NCBI GenBank assembly: GCA_001600875.1
Contig: BCLD01000001.1
Coordinates: 2,247,452-2,311,451 of the forward strand
Source: Solicoccozyma terricola
Lineage: Eukaryota > Basidiomycota > Tremellomycetes > Filobasidiales > Piskurozymaceae
Direction of reading: 5' to 3'
Length of the DNA stretch: 64,000 bases
Shown: positions 1 to 12,346 of the stretch, in pieces
Position numbering within the stretch: the first letter of the stretch is position 1
Layout: every line of letters begins with the position of its first letter
Program-made: the position numbers and the translations under genes
The notes under the pieces: generated by a model
Seen by the model: the letters and a program-made list of their open reading frames with translations, nothing else
Told to the model about the DNA's origin: nothing
The model's database searches: none

Positions 1-113
1 GTGACTCGATAACAAAAGTTGGGTCAGCCGTCGGATGCCTGACATCCTTGGTCACAACGTCTAGTTGCAAGCTCAACGGGCTCTACTCGGCAGGATAGAG
101 GATCAACCTCATC

Positions 114-3100
114 ATGATATCATCAACGCCTCCTTTGCCGCGCACGCTGGTCCTGGATTACCACGATTCGTGTATGTTGCAAGTTCTTCGGATGTGATTC
201 GTCTAGTCACTGAAGATGGACCCATCGGATCATTCCGCAATTCGTTCTACTTACCCATTCAGATACCAACAATATCCTTACCCTCTTTACCCAGTTATAC
301 TCAGATGAAGAGGTACAACGCAAGGTCACCGTCTTGGAAGTCGATTCTATGACATGGTTCGCACTTCTTATCAACCTTTCCGCGAGGACACAAGCTGATC
401 TACTCTTTTTTTGCCCTCTTCACCAGGACTCAATGCCAGACGCTGCTGGAGAATATAGACTGCATAATACTCTCCCCAGGACCTGGATCCCCCAGTATAC
501 CGTCTGATATCCTCTATGGGCTAGAGTTGGTTCAAACAACGAACAAGCCGGTGTTGGGGATCTGTCTAGGCTGTCAGGCGATAGGAGTCGGTTGGGGAGG
601 GGAAATGGCTTTTACGCCGAATATCCGGCATGGACAGGTGATATCTGTTCAACATGATGGAAAGGGTGTATTTGATGGGATACCATTGAAGAGGGAGGAC
701 GAAGCAGTAGCTGGTGCAAGGAGGAATACAGAAGGGAAAGGTCAAGTTGACGTTGTGGTCTACAATAGTCTGACATTGGACGAGAAAAGTGAGACTTTCT
801 TGGAAGTGCCGCACGATCATGCCGAAGCTGACTCCCATCTGAATGCTGCCAGCTCTCCCGGAATGTCTAACCATAGACGCATGGTCACTCGAAGCTCCGT
901 CAGGAAACGCTCCCGGGTTGACGAGATCAATACAAGGCGTATCGCATCGAACAAAGCCGCAATGGGGAGTGCAGTTCCATCCAGAAGTGCGATCTTGTTT
1001 TTTCTAGTGCAAATTTCATCCCCGTTAGCTGACAATCATCGAAACCTTTTCGCAGTCAATCTCATCGACTTGCGGCCTTCAAATCCTTTCATCCTTCCTC
1101 GATAAAGTCCATTTTCACTATTCGTCCCCGATTTCGTTCCCTCACCTGGAGAGAGCATTAGTGAGGGGAAGCGTAACGGCACATGCTCCTTCTCGAGCTC
1201 CTAGTCCGAGGAGAAGACGTGGAGTCAGAGATGGGATTGAGCTGGTGGAGCAGCGGTTACTAGGCATTGAAAGGGAATGGAAAGCGGAAGACGCTTTTGA
1301 GAAGCTTGTTCGAGGAAGAAGTGGATTAGGTGGGATATGGCTGGATGGTCAGTCTGTGAGTGTTCCATGAGGCGATATTTACGATCAAGAGTTGGATGCT
1401 GATAGTTGAGTGTTATCTGGTAGCCCACTGCGAAGACTACGACTTCGATGGCCGTGCCGAGCTTCATTCTTTCTTACAACGTCGTCTCGAGAGTCATGCA
1501 CTGTGATCATTTGGTATCAGGATCAGTGGCTAGGATATCCAAGAAACTGAAGAGAGCAGAAACCTTCTGGGATGTACTCTCCACGGCACAACGACACCTT
1601 CAATGCGATCTCGATGGGGACGGATCGCACGGACAAGCAATCTTCCGTGGTGGGTTCGTAGGATGGTTCGGATACGAGATGAAAGTGGAGTCGTTGGCTG
1701 GGTACAGAGCACCAACAACTCTGGTGGATGGAGAGAGGGTAGATGCGTGTTGGACGTTCTGTGACAGGGTTGTTCAGATGGAAGCTAGCGGGGAGTGGGT
1801 GTTGAGAGGTGTTGTGCGAGAAGATGGGGTAGACGACTACATCGGTGGCCTGCTGGAATGGCTCTATGAGAATGGGGTGAATATTGGGACAACACGTTCC
1901 GAGTGGGAGGGCTGGTCTAAGAAGGTGCAGGTCGACCTCTCAAATCTTCAAAGGACTTCAAGCTCTCAACCTCACGCCGACATGCCGACCTTCAAACCGG
2001 ACATCTCTCGCGAAGATTACATTGAAGGCATCGAGAAATGTAGAGATGCGATCCATTCCGGAAATAGTTACGAATTGACGTTGACGACTACATTCCGAGC
2101 TCCTGGACCATCAAAGACGGATGATTCATTCGATCTTTATCGCCGACTACGATCACGGAATCCAGCACCATATTCTGTGTACCTCCACCTGCCAACCGTT
2201 GGCACGACTATACTCTCCTCGTCGCCGGAACGATTCGTGCGTATTGATGGGAGGGGCAGAGTGGAGATGAAGCCGATAAAGGGGACGAGAGCGAGGGTGA
2301 GGTGTAGTTGTGAGAGAGGGAAGTGCGAAGGGCCGGGCGGCGATGAATGTGAGCAATGGTGCAGAGCAAAGGATGAGGAGGAAGGTAGAAAGTTGGAGGA
2401 AGACAAGAAAGAGCGAGCGGAGAATCTCATGGTGAGTTGGGTCTCCTTTCTTTTGAGCCATTTACGCCTCCGCTCACCGAAGACCCATCCCTAGATCGTC
2501 GACCTCATCCGTTCCGACCTCCTTTCTTGCTGTCGGCCCTCCTCGGTACTCGTACCCAAACTCATCGCCCTCGAATCATATGAGAAGGTTCATCAGCTTG
2601 TGACGACCGTCGTGGGCGACTTGGAGGATGGCATCGGATCTGTCGAGGCCGTTCAGAGATGTTTCCCACCCGGTAGCATGACTGGTGCTCCGAAGTTGAG
2701 AAGCGTGCAGATCCTAGATGGGCTGGAAGGCAAGGAAAGAGGGATCTATTCTGGTTAGTTTTGGCTTGATGTAGGTGTTCAAACAAACAATCAGCTGATC
2801 CATCTCGTTGGTATAGGCGCGTTGGGGTATATCTCTCTCGATGGATGCCTCGATCTCAGTGTGGTCATTCGGACGATTGTAGTGCAGGATGGAGGTGAGC
2901 TGCGTGTAGCCCGACCCTACACCGTTAGCTGACAGTCGCTGTTTCCGTCAATCAATCAGAAATGACAATCGGTGGTGGCGGAGCCATCACTTGGTTGTCA
3001 GATCCACCAAGCGAGTGGGAGGAGGTATTGACCAAGGTAGGGTCCGTAACAAGGTGATGTGACCGTGTCGGCGTTTCTGAGATTCCGGATGTAGGGTCGT

Positions 3101-3121
3101 GGGCTTGACGAACATGCATGA
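114..3121 (+). CDS. ABZ1: Aminodeoxychorismate (PABA) synthase, fused GATase + chorismate-binding
   Basis: Converts chorismate and glutamine to 4-amino-4-deoxychorismate, the first committed step of p-aminobenzoate and folate synthesis, in the cytosol. Ten exons: 114-171, 263-356, 427-788, 853-986, 1056-1355, 1424-2431, 2495-2753, 2817-2894, 2960-3036, 3095-3121 (798 aa). The N-terminal class I glutamine amidotransferase begins with DYHDSYTNN (about residue 15), has SPGPGSP, the nucleophile in GICLGCQ (Cys about 96) and ends with VQFHPE (about 216). The chorismate-binding half shows SSSPERFV, MKPIKGT (about 600), PGSMTGAPK and ITWLSDPPSEWEEVL. The start at 114 places the amidotransferase motif close to the N-terminus. 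The intron at 357 has a weak GTTCGC donor. The last 27-nt exon is less certain: without its splice the protein ends six codons later, at 3057. Length matches fungal homologues. Confidence 0.93.
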
Positions 3122-4633
3122 TTGCGACGAAGCAATGACGACAATGGATATCTCTGATTGTATAAATATAATCATATTCTTCATTCACATTCATCAAAAT
3201 AAATACATTATTGTAATATCCGACATCGTTAGTCAAGCAAGACCACATTTCACAAAGCCCTCGTTCGAGGAAACCCATGATATCAGTCCTCTCCGGCTTA
3301 ATCGACACCGACAATCCCAATCTCTAACGAAACACCGAAGTGAGACGTTGAATTCAGGTTGCTTTGGTTGGTATTCCCTTGAATCCTGTGAAGGATTCAA
3401 TCATCGAGTACCGCAGAACCCCGTTGAAAGAGGTATTTAGCAGTCGCAAGAATTCGTAAAGAATACGAAGGTCCTCGCTGATGTAGGGGTGTTTTAAAAT
3501 TGTGGAGGGGGGGTGAAAGAGAGAGGAGGGGGAAAGAGGAGGAGGGGGGAGGAGGTAGGGGGGGGGGGGTGAAAGAGAGAGGAGGGGAGGAAGCGGTTTG
3601 GGACACACCATCCAGAGGTCGTGGAAATAGGTCATCAACTTGCCAAACCTTTGTAACTTGCGCTTCGCTTGTCACAAAGGCGGTATGGTCGAGAAACACT
3701 TCGATCGTACTGCTCTCAACAACCCCTGCCATCGACAGTGTTAACTGCTTGTGCTCGGGCGCAGCACTCCTGGTACTCATCGATTGAGAACGGTGGAAGC
3801 ACTGGCTAAGCCGTTGAGGTTGGAAGTGCCAACAGAGACGAGGACGGAGGTGGGAAAGGAAGACGAAAAAAAGAAAAGACGAAGGAAAGGAAGGAGAAGG
3901 GATACGACGGGATAAAAGGAAGAAAGAGCAGAGGAAGATGTAAAGAGGGATGTTAGAGAGAGCAGCGATGCGCAATGCAGCTGCACTGTCGCCCAGTAAT
4001 TGTGTAAAGACTGATGAAGATGATTGCTTTGAAATGTTTGAACGACGTTTTTCGAAGCAGCGCGTTGTCGGACATGCGACGGACATCACCGAGATAGGGT
4101 AGGGGATGTCCGTGGCTGGCGCGGGTGGCGTTTCTCAATCATCTCTTTCGCATGACATTTGTTGTTATGGGTCTTTATTCGGCTGCACAAAATACAGGCC
4201 GTTATATAACTAAGGGGGAAAAAAAAGAGGAGAGGAGAGGAGAGGAGAGCCCTTGACCATAGTAGAACACAATAGGTACTTGACACCTTGACCATTCTTG
4301 TTCTCTGAGTCTCAGTTTGACCAAGTCATTCGACCGTCCATTGTTTGTAGGGGGATTGAGACAAAGAGATTGACTGGATGATGGGCGGTTGAAGCTACGG
4401 TTGGAGGGGATTGAAGGGCTCGTAAGAGGGAAGTTGAGCAGTTGGAGGGAATTGGCGTGCCCAAGATGACGTCTTGTTCGGGCTGGTAGCTACGTAGTCG
4501 GTAGGCAGGATAATTTGAAGGGTTTCGTGTGATTTGCTGTGTTGGATGCGAGGACGATGTCACAACATTGTCTGATGACTATAAAGAACTTGTGGAATTG
4601 TAAGAATAAAATGACTAGCAGTCATCATGGGGA
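3122..4633. other. Gene-poor intergenic DNA with purine-rich tracts
   Basis: No conserved gene is visible. About 3500-3600 is a G/A-rich tract with a run of ten Gs; 4226-4250 is a GAGAG tract. A perfect 8-bp inverted repeat with a 6-nt loop lies at 3379-3400 (TTGAATCC / GGATTCAA). Open frames across the G/A tract are low-complexity Pro/Ser translations and look spurious. Confidence 0.6.
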
Positions 4634-4692
4634 CTAGTTTAGACCTGCGGACCAACTTCCTGAGGCAGCAGAAACAGTGGGATTTTGCGTTG

Positions 4693-5268
4693 TCATATCC
4701 CCTTCTGTTCCCCAGCCAGAACCATCACCTGATCGGCTGCCAGCAGTGCTGGTGTTGTTGGTATAATCTTGAATAGGCAGGAGGCGTAAACCGTCCTCTT
4801 CAAGGGTCTCAGTCGCAACGGTTGTGTTTTGGCCACTAAGGGTCCTGGCGTCGGCACTTGTTCTAATTTCAGCATCAAGTGAGGAGTTCGTGGTATCAGG
4901 ATTTCCAACCGGTTTTGGAACTGCTTTCCCAATGTAGCCAAAGCCGAAGGTTCCTTTGCTAAAAGCGAGTTCAAGAACTCATCATCAGTACATAATTCGT
5001 CCTTTATGCTTTTCAGGATCTGTCTCGGTTCGATTCTTCTTGCTCCACGGTGCCTTCGACGGCCAGGATGGACATAAAGTTCATGCTTGCATTTGGCAAC
5101 CAGCAAGCTCCAGACTTCATTAGCGTAATCCTGGCTCGGAAGACAATCACCTAGAGCCTTCTGTGCATGTGCAGCTTTCGTAGTGCCGGCGGGCGTCATC
5201 CTTCTTAATGAAACTGTCGTGATAACCTGATTCAAGGCGTCCTTCAAGTGCCTTCTTTGGTCATCCAT
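4693..5268 (-). CDS. Orphan protein, basic N-terminus; C-terminal frame doubtful
   Basis: Not recognised. Single-exon model of 191 aa. The first two thirds reads like real protein (a helical, charged stretch ending LKSIKDELCTDDEFLNSLL). The last third is Pro/Leu/Arg-rich and looks out of frame. The next frame on the same strand is open from 4970 to a TAG at 4634 and gives an acidic Thr/Ser/Asn-rich tail ending GSWSAGLN, so the true gene may switch frame near 4915 and end at 4634. A TATA-like TATATA sits about 102 nt upstream of the ATG (5370-5375), the same spacing as in the orphan genes near 50.8 and 52.8 kb. Probably lineage-specific. Confidence 0.5.
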   Translation of the reverse strand: MDDQRRHLKDALNQVITTVSLRRMTPAGTTKAAHAQKALGDCLPSQDYANEVWSLLVAKCKHELYVHPGRRRHRGARRIEPRQILKSIKDELCTDDEFLNSLLAKEPSALATLGKQFQNRLEILIPRTPHLMLKLEQVPTPGPLVAKTQPLRLRPLKRTVYASCLFKIIPTTPALLAADQVMVLAGEQKGI

Positions 5269-5950
5269 TGTCGACGGAGAGTTGGCTGATGAGTCTTTGA
5301 TTGGATTTGGAGAGACAGATGTGGCGATGGATGTTTGGGATATGTTTCCCTCCGTTCCCCAGCAAATGCTATATATGAAAACCTCGCTGCGATGATACGG
5401 GCATTTTGAACACTACCCTCTGAGCATGTAAGGTAGCTATCATATTCGATTCCAGCCCCGGCCTTGCACTCTATTGAGAATTCAAGAATCAAATACACGT
5501 ATCTCCGTCATTATAAAGGGAGACCACCGCGTTCAACATCAGCCCAGACCTCGTACCCAGAATTGAAAATGAGAGCACGTTGTCGGAATTTCACAGCCTG
5601 GGCCCACAGGAGGGACGCCGGACGATCATCATCAATCCCCGCGGCCCGCCCCTCTCCCTGCACTCTATTGGGAATTTGAAAAAAGTTGATAAGTTGAGAA
5701 CCAAATGACCCTTTATCTCACGGTATGACACCTTGGCCATGAAAGGGAACCACTGATGATAGATGATTGTCCAGGCGCTGACCCTGTTCCCTTTGTTCTC
5801 CATGATTGCCAACGAACTACTGGTGTCCCATCCTCTCCTCCCGACCATCGTGAGAAACCGACCTTCCCCTTTCCCAGACGACTCCTGTATTCATAGCTTG
5901 GATGGGCATTCCGATGGTCAAGTCCCAGGTATGTCAGTCAACCAGCAAGC
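5269..5950. other. Intergenic; degenerate short repeats
   Basis: Promoter of the orphan gene (TATA near 5370) and upstream DNA of SPF27. Two similar segments begin TGCACTCTATTG (about 5465 and 5657). The stretch near 5692-5717 (TTGAGAACCAAATGACCCTT) resembles 51037-51058 upstream of another orphan gene. No gene seen. Confidence 0.45.
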
Positions 5951-6872
5951 ATGAGCTCCATTGACGCACTCCCATACTACGACAAGGAAGTAGAGGATCC
6001 AGGTGAGTAGGCGCGTGTATGTCATCCCCAGGACACACTCTCATCCCACTCACGCTCATCGCCCGCCACCACCCATTAACAAACAGCACTAAAAGCTCTC
6101 GCTAGAAAGGAAATCGAAAATGAACTCAAGAATGTACCCCAAGTAGCAGATGATGATGTTCGGTTACCACCCAATCTTGATATATTCCCTGTATGTGTTC
6201 TTATGTCCCTCAGTTTTATCCACATGCACTGATGTGAACCCCCCCACCCCCGCCCCCCAGACATCTGAATCCCTTCGTTCTCTTCTCGCTACATACTCAT
6301 CCCAGTCTTCCATGAACGCAATCGATCCTTCAAAGTGGAAGATACCGGAATTGGGGTTGGAAGCAAGTGAAGAAGAGTGGAAGGAGGCGGAGAAGAGGAG
6401 TCGTGTTGGTTTAGAACATATGGGTATTCGGTGAGTTTTCAAGAGGGAGAAATAAATTTCTTTAAAAGAGATGCGGATCGCTGATATTGGTAACATATTA
6501 TTCGTATGCTTCGTCTCTATACTATACTACTACCACCGCCACCACAGAAATAACAACATCAACCTCTTATCAACATACGGTCCCAACGCCCACTTAATAC
6601 AAAACTACGCATTAGAAGCTGAAGCCACCGAACTCGAATCTGTCGTTTCCACACACCAACACCAAGTAACTGAATTAAATCGAGCTCGTCGTATATATCA
6701 AGAAAAAACAGGTGAACATTTAACGAGATTGGAAAGTCGATGGCAGGATTTAGTTGGTGGAGTTGTTCAATTGGAGATGGCGGGTGTGGTTTTGAAGGGT
6801 AGGGTAGAGGATTTGAGAAGGAAGAGAGATGAGTTGAAGTTGGAGATTGACGAGATTGAGATGCAGGAGTGA
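5951..6872 (+). CDS. SPF27: Pre-mRNA-splicing factor SPF27/BCAS2 (Cwf7) homologue
   Basis: Core subunit of the Prp19/NineTeen complex, which acts in spliceosome activation in the nucleus. Four exons: 5951-6002, 6087-6190, 6261-6430, 6548-6872 (216 aa). The N-terminus reads IDALPYYDKEVEDP, the family's conserved DALPYxD start, followed by LARKEIENEL. The middle has NINLLSTYGPNAHLIQNYALE, matching the family's NLELM..G.NAW..YN block. The last 90 residues are heptad-rich coiled coil (LESRWQDLVG...). Length matches human BCAS2 (225 aa). Introns are 84, 70 and 117 nt; the second ends in a C-rich tract. It converges on the V-ATPase gene with 250 bp between stops. Confidence 0.93.
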
Positions 6873-7122
6873 GATGCGGGGGGGATGGGGGGATGGGTTT
6901 AGATTGGAACCCAGGGTTCAGGGTGTTTTGATTTTGTATTACCATATTCGCTTGCATTTTTCTATTTCATTCTGTTCCAAGAGGTCAACATAAATTGTCG
7001 ACAAAAGATCTAATACAAAATGTTTGATATAAAAAAAAAATCCCGGACCCGCATCATCGTGCTCTATACTCAACCGCTCTCTTATTTCCGTGATAATCAT
7101 ACATACCATCAAAAGATTTCTA

Positions 7123-7826
7123 TCAATCACCTCTCAATTTCTGTACCCGCTTCAACACCGAATCCTTCTCCGGATCTGTAACAAGAGAGAACAAACGAAT
7201 TGGGACCCAAGACACGGAGAAATCTCGTCAGATATGTTTGAAGATCGGGATAGCAGTGAGAGTGAGTGGCCTCACCGTATGGATGTTCTTTACTTGGAAT
7301 CTCGAGTAGAGCTGGGAATGCAGCTTGGTATTTATCAACCGTTGATCTTATTTTATCAGCGATCTGTAGAGAGGGTAATACGTTGTTGTCATTCGATGAG
7401 GGGTTTATTCTCTGATTCCCATGTGTGATTAGAAAAGCCCAAGGAATGAAACGAACGTGTTGATTGATTAATAAGATCGCGATATCCTTTCGAACGGTGG
7501 TAAAGTCTTGGAAAGCAGCTTCGATGACTGATGTCTGAGTTTCTATTCATCCATTCAGATACGAATCAGTGTTTTCTGAAGCATGCCATGCAGATGCACA
7601 TCGAGAGTGTTTCCGAGAATCCGAACGTACTCGTATCGACTACTAGAAAGTTCTTTCGTTGTTGTTCATTGACATGACCGATACCAGCTAGAAGAAGACC
7701 AGTGATTGAGTCCTGGATATGAAGAAGGATGATTAGCGAGGAGTCAACGTCGATTGCGTGTTCTGCACCGACCTCGTCTCCGATGACAGCGATGAGAGTC
7801 CTGCCCTTTGGAGTTTGCTGGGACAT
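7123..7826 (-). CDS. VMA7: V-type H+-ATPase subunit F
   Basis: Small central-rotor subunit of the V1 sector, needed for vacuolar and endosomal acidification. Five exons in coding order: 7826-7773, 7712-7631, 7542-7457, 7363-7276, 7175-7123 (120 aa; yeast Vma7 is 118). Motifs: TLIAVIGDE at the N-terminus, [36 protein letters not shown], and [19 protein letters not shown] near the C-terminus, all diagnostic. The ATG at 7826 is preferred over one about 54 nt upstream because the family starts just before the IAVIGDE strand. It is divergent from UPF3 with only 169 bp between start codons, so the two genes share a promoter region. Confidence 0.96.
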
Positions 7827-7995
7827 GGTTGATGGAGGATGGAGGAGTCGAGTGCGGGATGGACGATGCACCGTCGTCACTCACTGCTCACTCGAACTGT
7901 CACGTGCATTCAACCAACCCAACTCGCTCTCATCATATCCATATCACCCACCCAACCCACCACCCCACCCACCACCCAACACCCAACAACCAACC

Positions 7996-9613
7996 ATGAC
8001 CATCGCTCCGCCACCACCCAAGCTCAAGCTCGTCGTTCGCCATCTCCCACCTACACTCCCACAGCACATATTCTGGGACACAGTAAAACCATGGTGTGAG
8101 CCGATAGAGCAGGGTGTCCAAGGTGACCGGATTGGAAAGGTGCTCTGGAGGAATTGGATACAAGGCAGAGTCGTGGATGAGTGAGTGTGCGACGTTTCTA
8201 TTGGAAAAAGGGTGTCGGCAGCTGATATTCTCGCGATGACAAGGAATAACCTACATCAAGTCTTCTCAAGAGCGTATGTCCTCATGACGAATGTAGACGA
8301 TGCCATCACATTTCACAAGGAATTCGATGGTCATCTTTTCCGATCCAAAGATGGTAAGCTGGTGGCCCAGGTCCCTCATCTTCCACATTTACCCGCAATG
8401 TTTGATGGTCTCGATTCTCACATTCGCACTCACTACAGGTCAAGAATATCGAGCTCTCATCGAACTCGCTCCTTCGCAGAAAGTCCCACCGCATATTCAA
8501 GCCGCCCTCTCTACCATCCTCAAAGGCACCACATCACAAGATAGGAAAGGGAAGAATAAAGTGAGAGTAGATGGGAGACAAGGGACTATAGATCAGGGTG
8601 AGTTTGGCGTTCAAAGGTGGCCTAGACGGGCCTTGGGACGATCGTTGATTGGACGGGGTGAGAGGAACAGATCCGGATTATTTGTCGTTTTTGGAATCGA
8701 TGAATCAACCAGTAACGAAACCGAGACCCGAGGACTTTATATCTCGTACGTCCTCCTCTGTCTTTTCCTCAAATTCCTCGTCTCGGTAAACCTGATCAAC
8801 TTCCGATCGTGCAATCCAACAGCTACAGCACCCCAAACCAACTCCACTCCACTTCTAGATCATCTTCGAGAGATTCGAGTGGCCAAACGCGCATTGAAGG
8901 ATAAAGCTAACGAGGAGAAAGGATCGTCGAGTAGGAGATCAGGAGGTGATGAAAAGGGGAATAGAGGGAATACGACGGATAGAGGGAAGGGGAAAGGGAC
9001 AAGAGGTGGTGTTGCTGGTGGATCAGGTGGTGGATCAGGTTCAACAACATCGCGTCAACCACCTTCATCGACGAAACCAACTACTACTACACCAGTGTCT
9101 AATCAAACTCAACAGCCGAGACAAATCTCGATATTGAAGAGAGAAGGTGGGATTCCTAACGGGAAAAGTGGTAATGGGCCTTCTGTGCCACCTCCGAATC
9201 CGTCGACTCAACGGCAAGGTGGTCAACAATCACAAAAACAACAACAACAACCGCAGAGACATCCGCCACCGGCACAACGGCAGACTCAACAACGACAATC
9301 TCAGAACCCTCACCCGCAATCGCAATCCCAATCGCAATCTCAACCGAATCCGAACGCCGCGGCTGGACGACAACCGCAACGACGTCCACCCCCAAGCAAC
9401 GGGACTAGACATGGCTTGAGCCCGGGTGTAACTTTGTTATCTGCTGCGATATCGGCGAGTACTGGTACGACGATTGGGAAAGGGGAGGATGGACGGAGGA
9501 AGAGGGTGAGGACGAAGAAAGGGAGAGGGGAGCAGAATGGGGATGGTGCTAATGGCTCTGGAGTTGGAGCGCAGACGACCGGAGACCCGAAAGAGGCGAG
9601 GATCGATGGTTAG
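7996..9613 (+). CDS. UPF3: Nonsense-mediated mRNA decay factor UPF3
   Basis: Bridges Upf1/Upf2 to mRNP in nonsense-mediated decay and shuttles between nucleus and cytoplasm. Exons: 7996-8180, 8244-8353, 8439-8597, 8671-8745, 8823-9613 (439 aa). The Smg4/UPF3 RNP-type domain covers about residues 10-145: KLVVRHLPPTLPQHIFW, VFSRAYVLMTN, ITFHKEFDGHLF, EYRALIELAPSQKVP, then PDYLSFLESMNQP. The rest is low complexity: Gly/Ser, a Gln/Asn/Pro-rich stretch (about 290-370) and a basic tail (RRKRVRTKKGRG), as in other UPF3 proteins. It is convergent with MET30 (154 bp apart). Confidence 0.92.
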
Positions 9614-9767
9614 ATTGATGTTGTAACCTCTGTAACGAGTCGAATCAAAGATAACATAACAAGATGTACAAATACCGCAATTACAAGACAATAATTGTAA
9701 TTACAACCGTTCGAAAAAACAAGAATATGTCTCGACACTAACCAAATATCTGCGTCACCGTAGTCGG

Positions 9768-12304
9768 TTACGCAGTCGCTTTCCCGCTCACAGCAGGCCC
9801 AAAGTCCCAGACCTTGACCTCTCCATCTTCCGATCCGGAAACCAGTACGTCATCCGAGAGCTGCAAACTTGTAACGGCTGTACGGGGAACGATGAGAGCT
9901 GAGCGCCGATTCTGCGTGATAACGATGCGGTAGTTGCTTACCTCCACGATGACCAACCAATGTTTGCGCACACTTGCCCGATTCTCGATCCCAGATCTTG
10001 ATCGTGCGGTCTGACGAAGTCACCTCATACTCAGCTAATGTCGACCGAAACGCGCAGTGACGTTACTCACCGTGCGAACCCGACGCCAGACGCAGGGGAT
10101 CAACGTCAACCGTCAACACGCCTTCGATATGCCCAAACAACGTGCGTTGCTCCTTGCCAGTCTTGACATCCCAAACCTTTATCAGATTATCCAACCCGGC
10201 AGAGACAAGAAGTACCTGTTTGTCTTCAGGGACGTGCATGTGTGATATATGTAGTCCGTTGTCCGGCTCGCTCTCGTGAACCAACGCGCGGTCTTCGATA
10301 GGTGCGTCCGGATTAGATCTGTAGGCAGTGGGATCGAATCCCGGTGCAGGCGGCGAGGCGGAGATTCGTCTATTGTTGGCACCGGCGACGGTGTCTGCGG
10401 GCGCCGATGACGACGGTATTCCCACAGACGCGGTGTGAAAGTTTGGCAAGAATGGTATGCTGCAGATAGCACCGGATCCCAACGGCGTGACGTAGCCAGT
10501 GACAGGCGTTTCCTCCTCCGCGACGTCGGTCTCGCGATCGACGATAACCAAACGCATGCTCTGCACCTGTCCCGTATGTCCCGTCATCGTTCGAATGCAA
10601 GTCCGCTGAAGCAGATCCCACAACTTGATTGTCCCGTCGTCACTCGCTGAAAAGAGAAATTTCGTCTCGTCTCCACTCGCGTTGGACTGGGAGGGGTTCA
10701 TGTCGACGCTGACTTGGTCGTGTATCGCAGTCTTGCCATCCCAGAGGAGAACAGAGTTGACCCATTCGTTGTGACCTCGCAGAGTGAAGCAGTCGCTCGT
10801 CTTGAAGTTCCAAATCTGGAGCGGTTGGAGAGAGAGAGAGAGAGAGAGAGGCGAGTGGTTAGCGATGTTTGTCGGTGGTCGGGTATGTGACATGGGAGGG
10901 AAGGGACTCACCTTGATCGTCGAATCGGCACTACCGCTAGCCAACACCTCCTTGTCGTAGTTTAGACAGATGATGCCATCTGTGTGACCTTCGAGGACAC
11001 GAACGCAGTCCCCAGTCCTCCAGTTCCAGCTGTGGAATGGCAGGTGATGGGTATTGACTATTAGTTCGAGCGCGCCAAAAAAAAAAAAAAAAACACCATC
11101 CACACGACTCCACATCGCACGACTCACATCCTCAACGTTCTATCCATGCTCCCTGTGATCAACATCATGCCATCAAACTGCAGTGCTCTGATCGCTCTCG
11201 TATGACCACTCAAGACGCGAACACATTGTCCAGTCTCGAGGTTCCATACTCGAGCGGTACGATCGTATGATCCGGTGATGAGAACGGGGTAAGACGGTGA
11301 TGTTGTTGGTAGGTTTTGATGGAATTGAAGACACATGACACCGTTGGTATGGCCCTGTGGAAGAAGAATGCCGAGGAGAAGAGAAAAAAAAAAAATCAGA
11401 CCATTGGAAGGTTGAGGGCCGGGGGGGGGGGGGGGCACAACCACTCACCTTCAACGTCCTAATCTCACATCTCCCCTTTCTCCAATTCCTCTCCACTATC
11501 AATCTCTCACAATAAACATGTTTCCACGGTTTCTTCTTGGTCTTGACTTGACTTTCCTCTCTCGCTTTCTGTTCCTCTAGTGATCGATTAATAGGTTGTA
11601 AATATCTAACGTCGATAGTTTCACCGTCCGATGATGAGAAAACATCAACGTCTCCTACACCGGCACCGGCACCGTTTGTTAAGCGAATACGTTTATGAGA
11701 TGAAGGTCCTGGTCCAGATTCTGATGGTGGTGGTGGTGATGCTTGTCGTTTTAATGAATTTGAATCGGTAGGATGAGACGCGATGTATGCTGGGATAGCA
11801 GATCTCGGAACTGCGGTTCCTAGTTGTGGGAAATTCGAATGATCGTCTGACGAGGATGAAGATCCTGGATGTTGTTCTGATTCCATTGTTGTTCCGATAA
11901 CGTCTTCCGTCGTCGTCGTCGTTGACGATGATGACACATCACCAAACGATCTCGCCACTTTCACAGGAACATGACGACCATCCCCATCATGAACGAAATC
12001 ACCAACCGTACTCGCCGGTGCTCCTTTATCAATTTCATTCCTTAATCTTCTACGTTCCAATAATGGTAAACCCCAACCACATTTAACGCATTTCCTTTCA
12101 ATATGTTGACCACACATTCTTCTCCATAATAAATCATCATCTGCTAGACTTTTCCATTGTCTTGATACTTGAGCTGCTTTACCGAGTGATATTGCATCGA
12201 GGTAGCCTAGGACTCGGAGGGAGACTTCACGTGGGAAGAGAGAGAATGGATCGACTCGGATGAGGACGTGGAGTGCTTCTTGTAGGTGTGAGAGTTGGGA
12301 GCTG

Positions 12305-12346
<42 letters not shown>

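Noticed and set aside
3397..4089. 230-codon open frame on the minus strand
   Set aside because: Pro/Ser low-complexity translation of the G/A-rich tract, no motif, no splice or promoter logic.
9147..9419. Alternative frames over the UPF3 Gln-rich region
   Set aside because: Shadow frames produced by CAA/CAG-type repeats.
10320..10350. tRNA B-box-like ATCGAATCCCGG
   Set aside because: It lies inside MET30 coding sequence with no matching A box or cloverleaf. No tRNA or rRNA gene was found by eye in the window.
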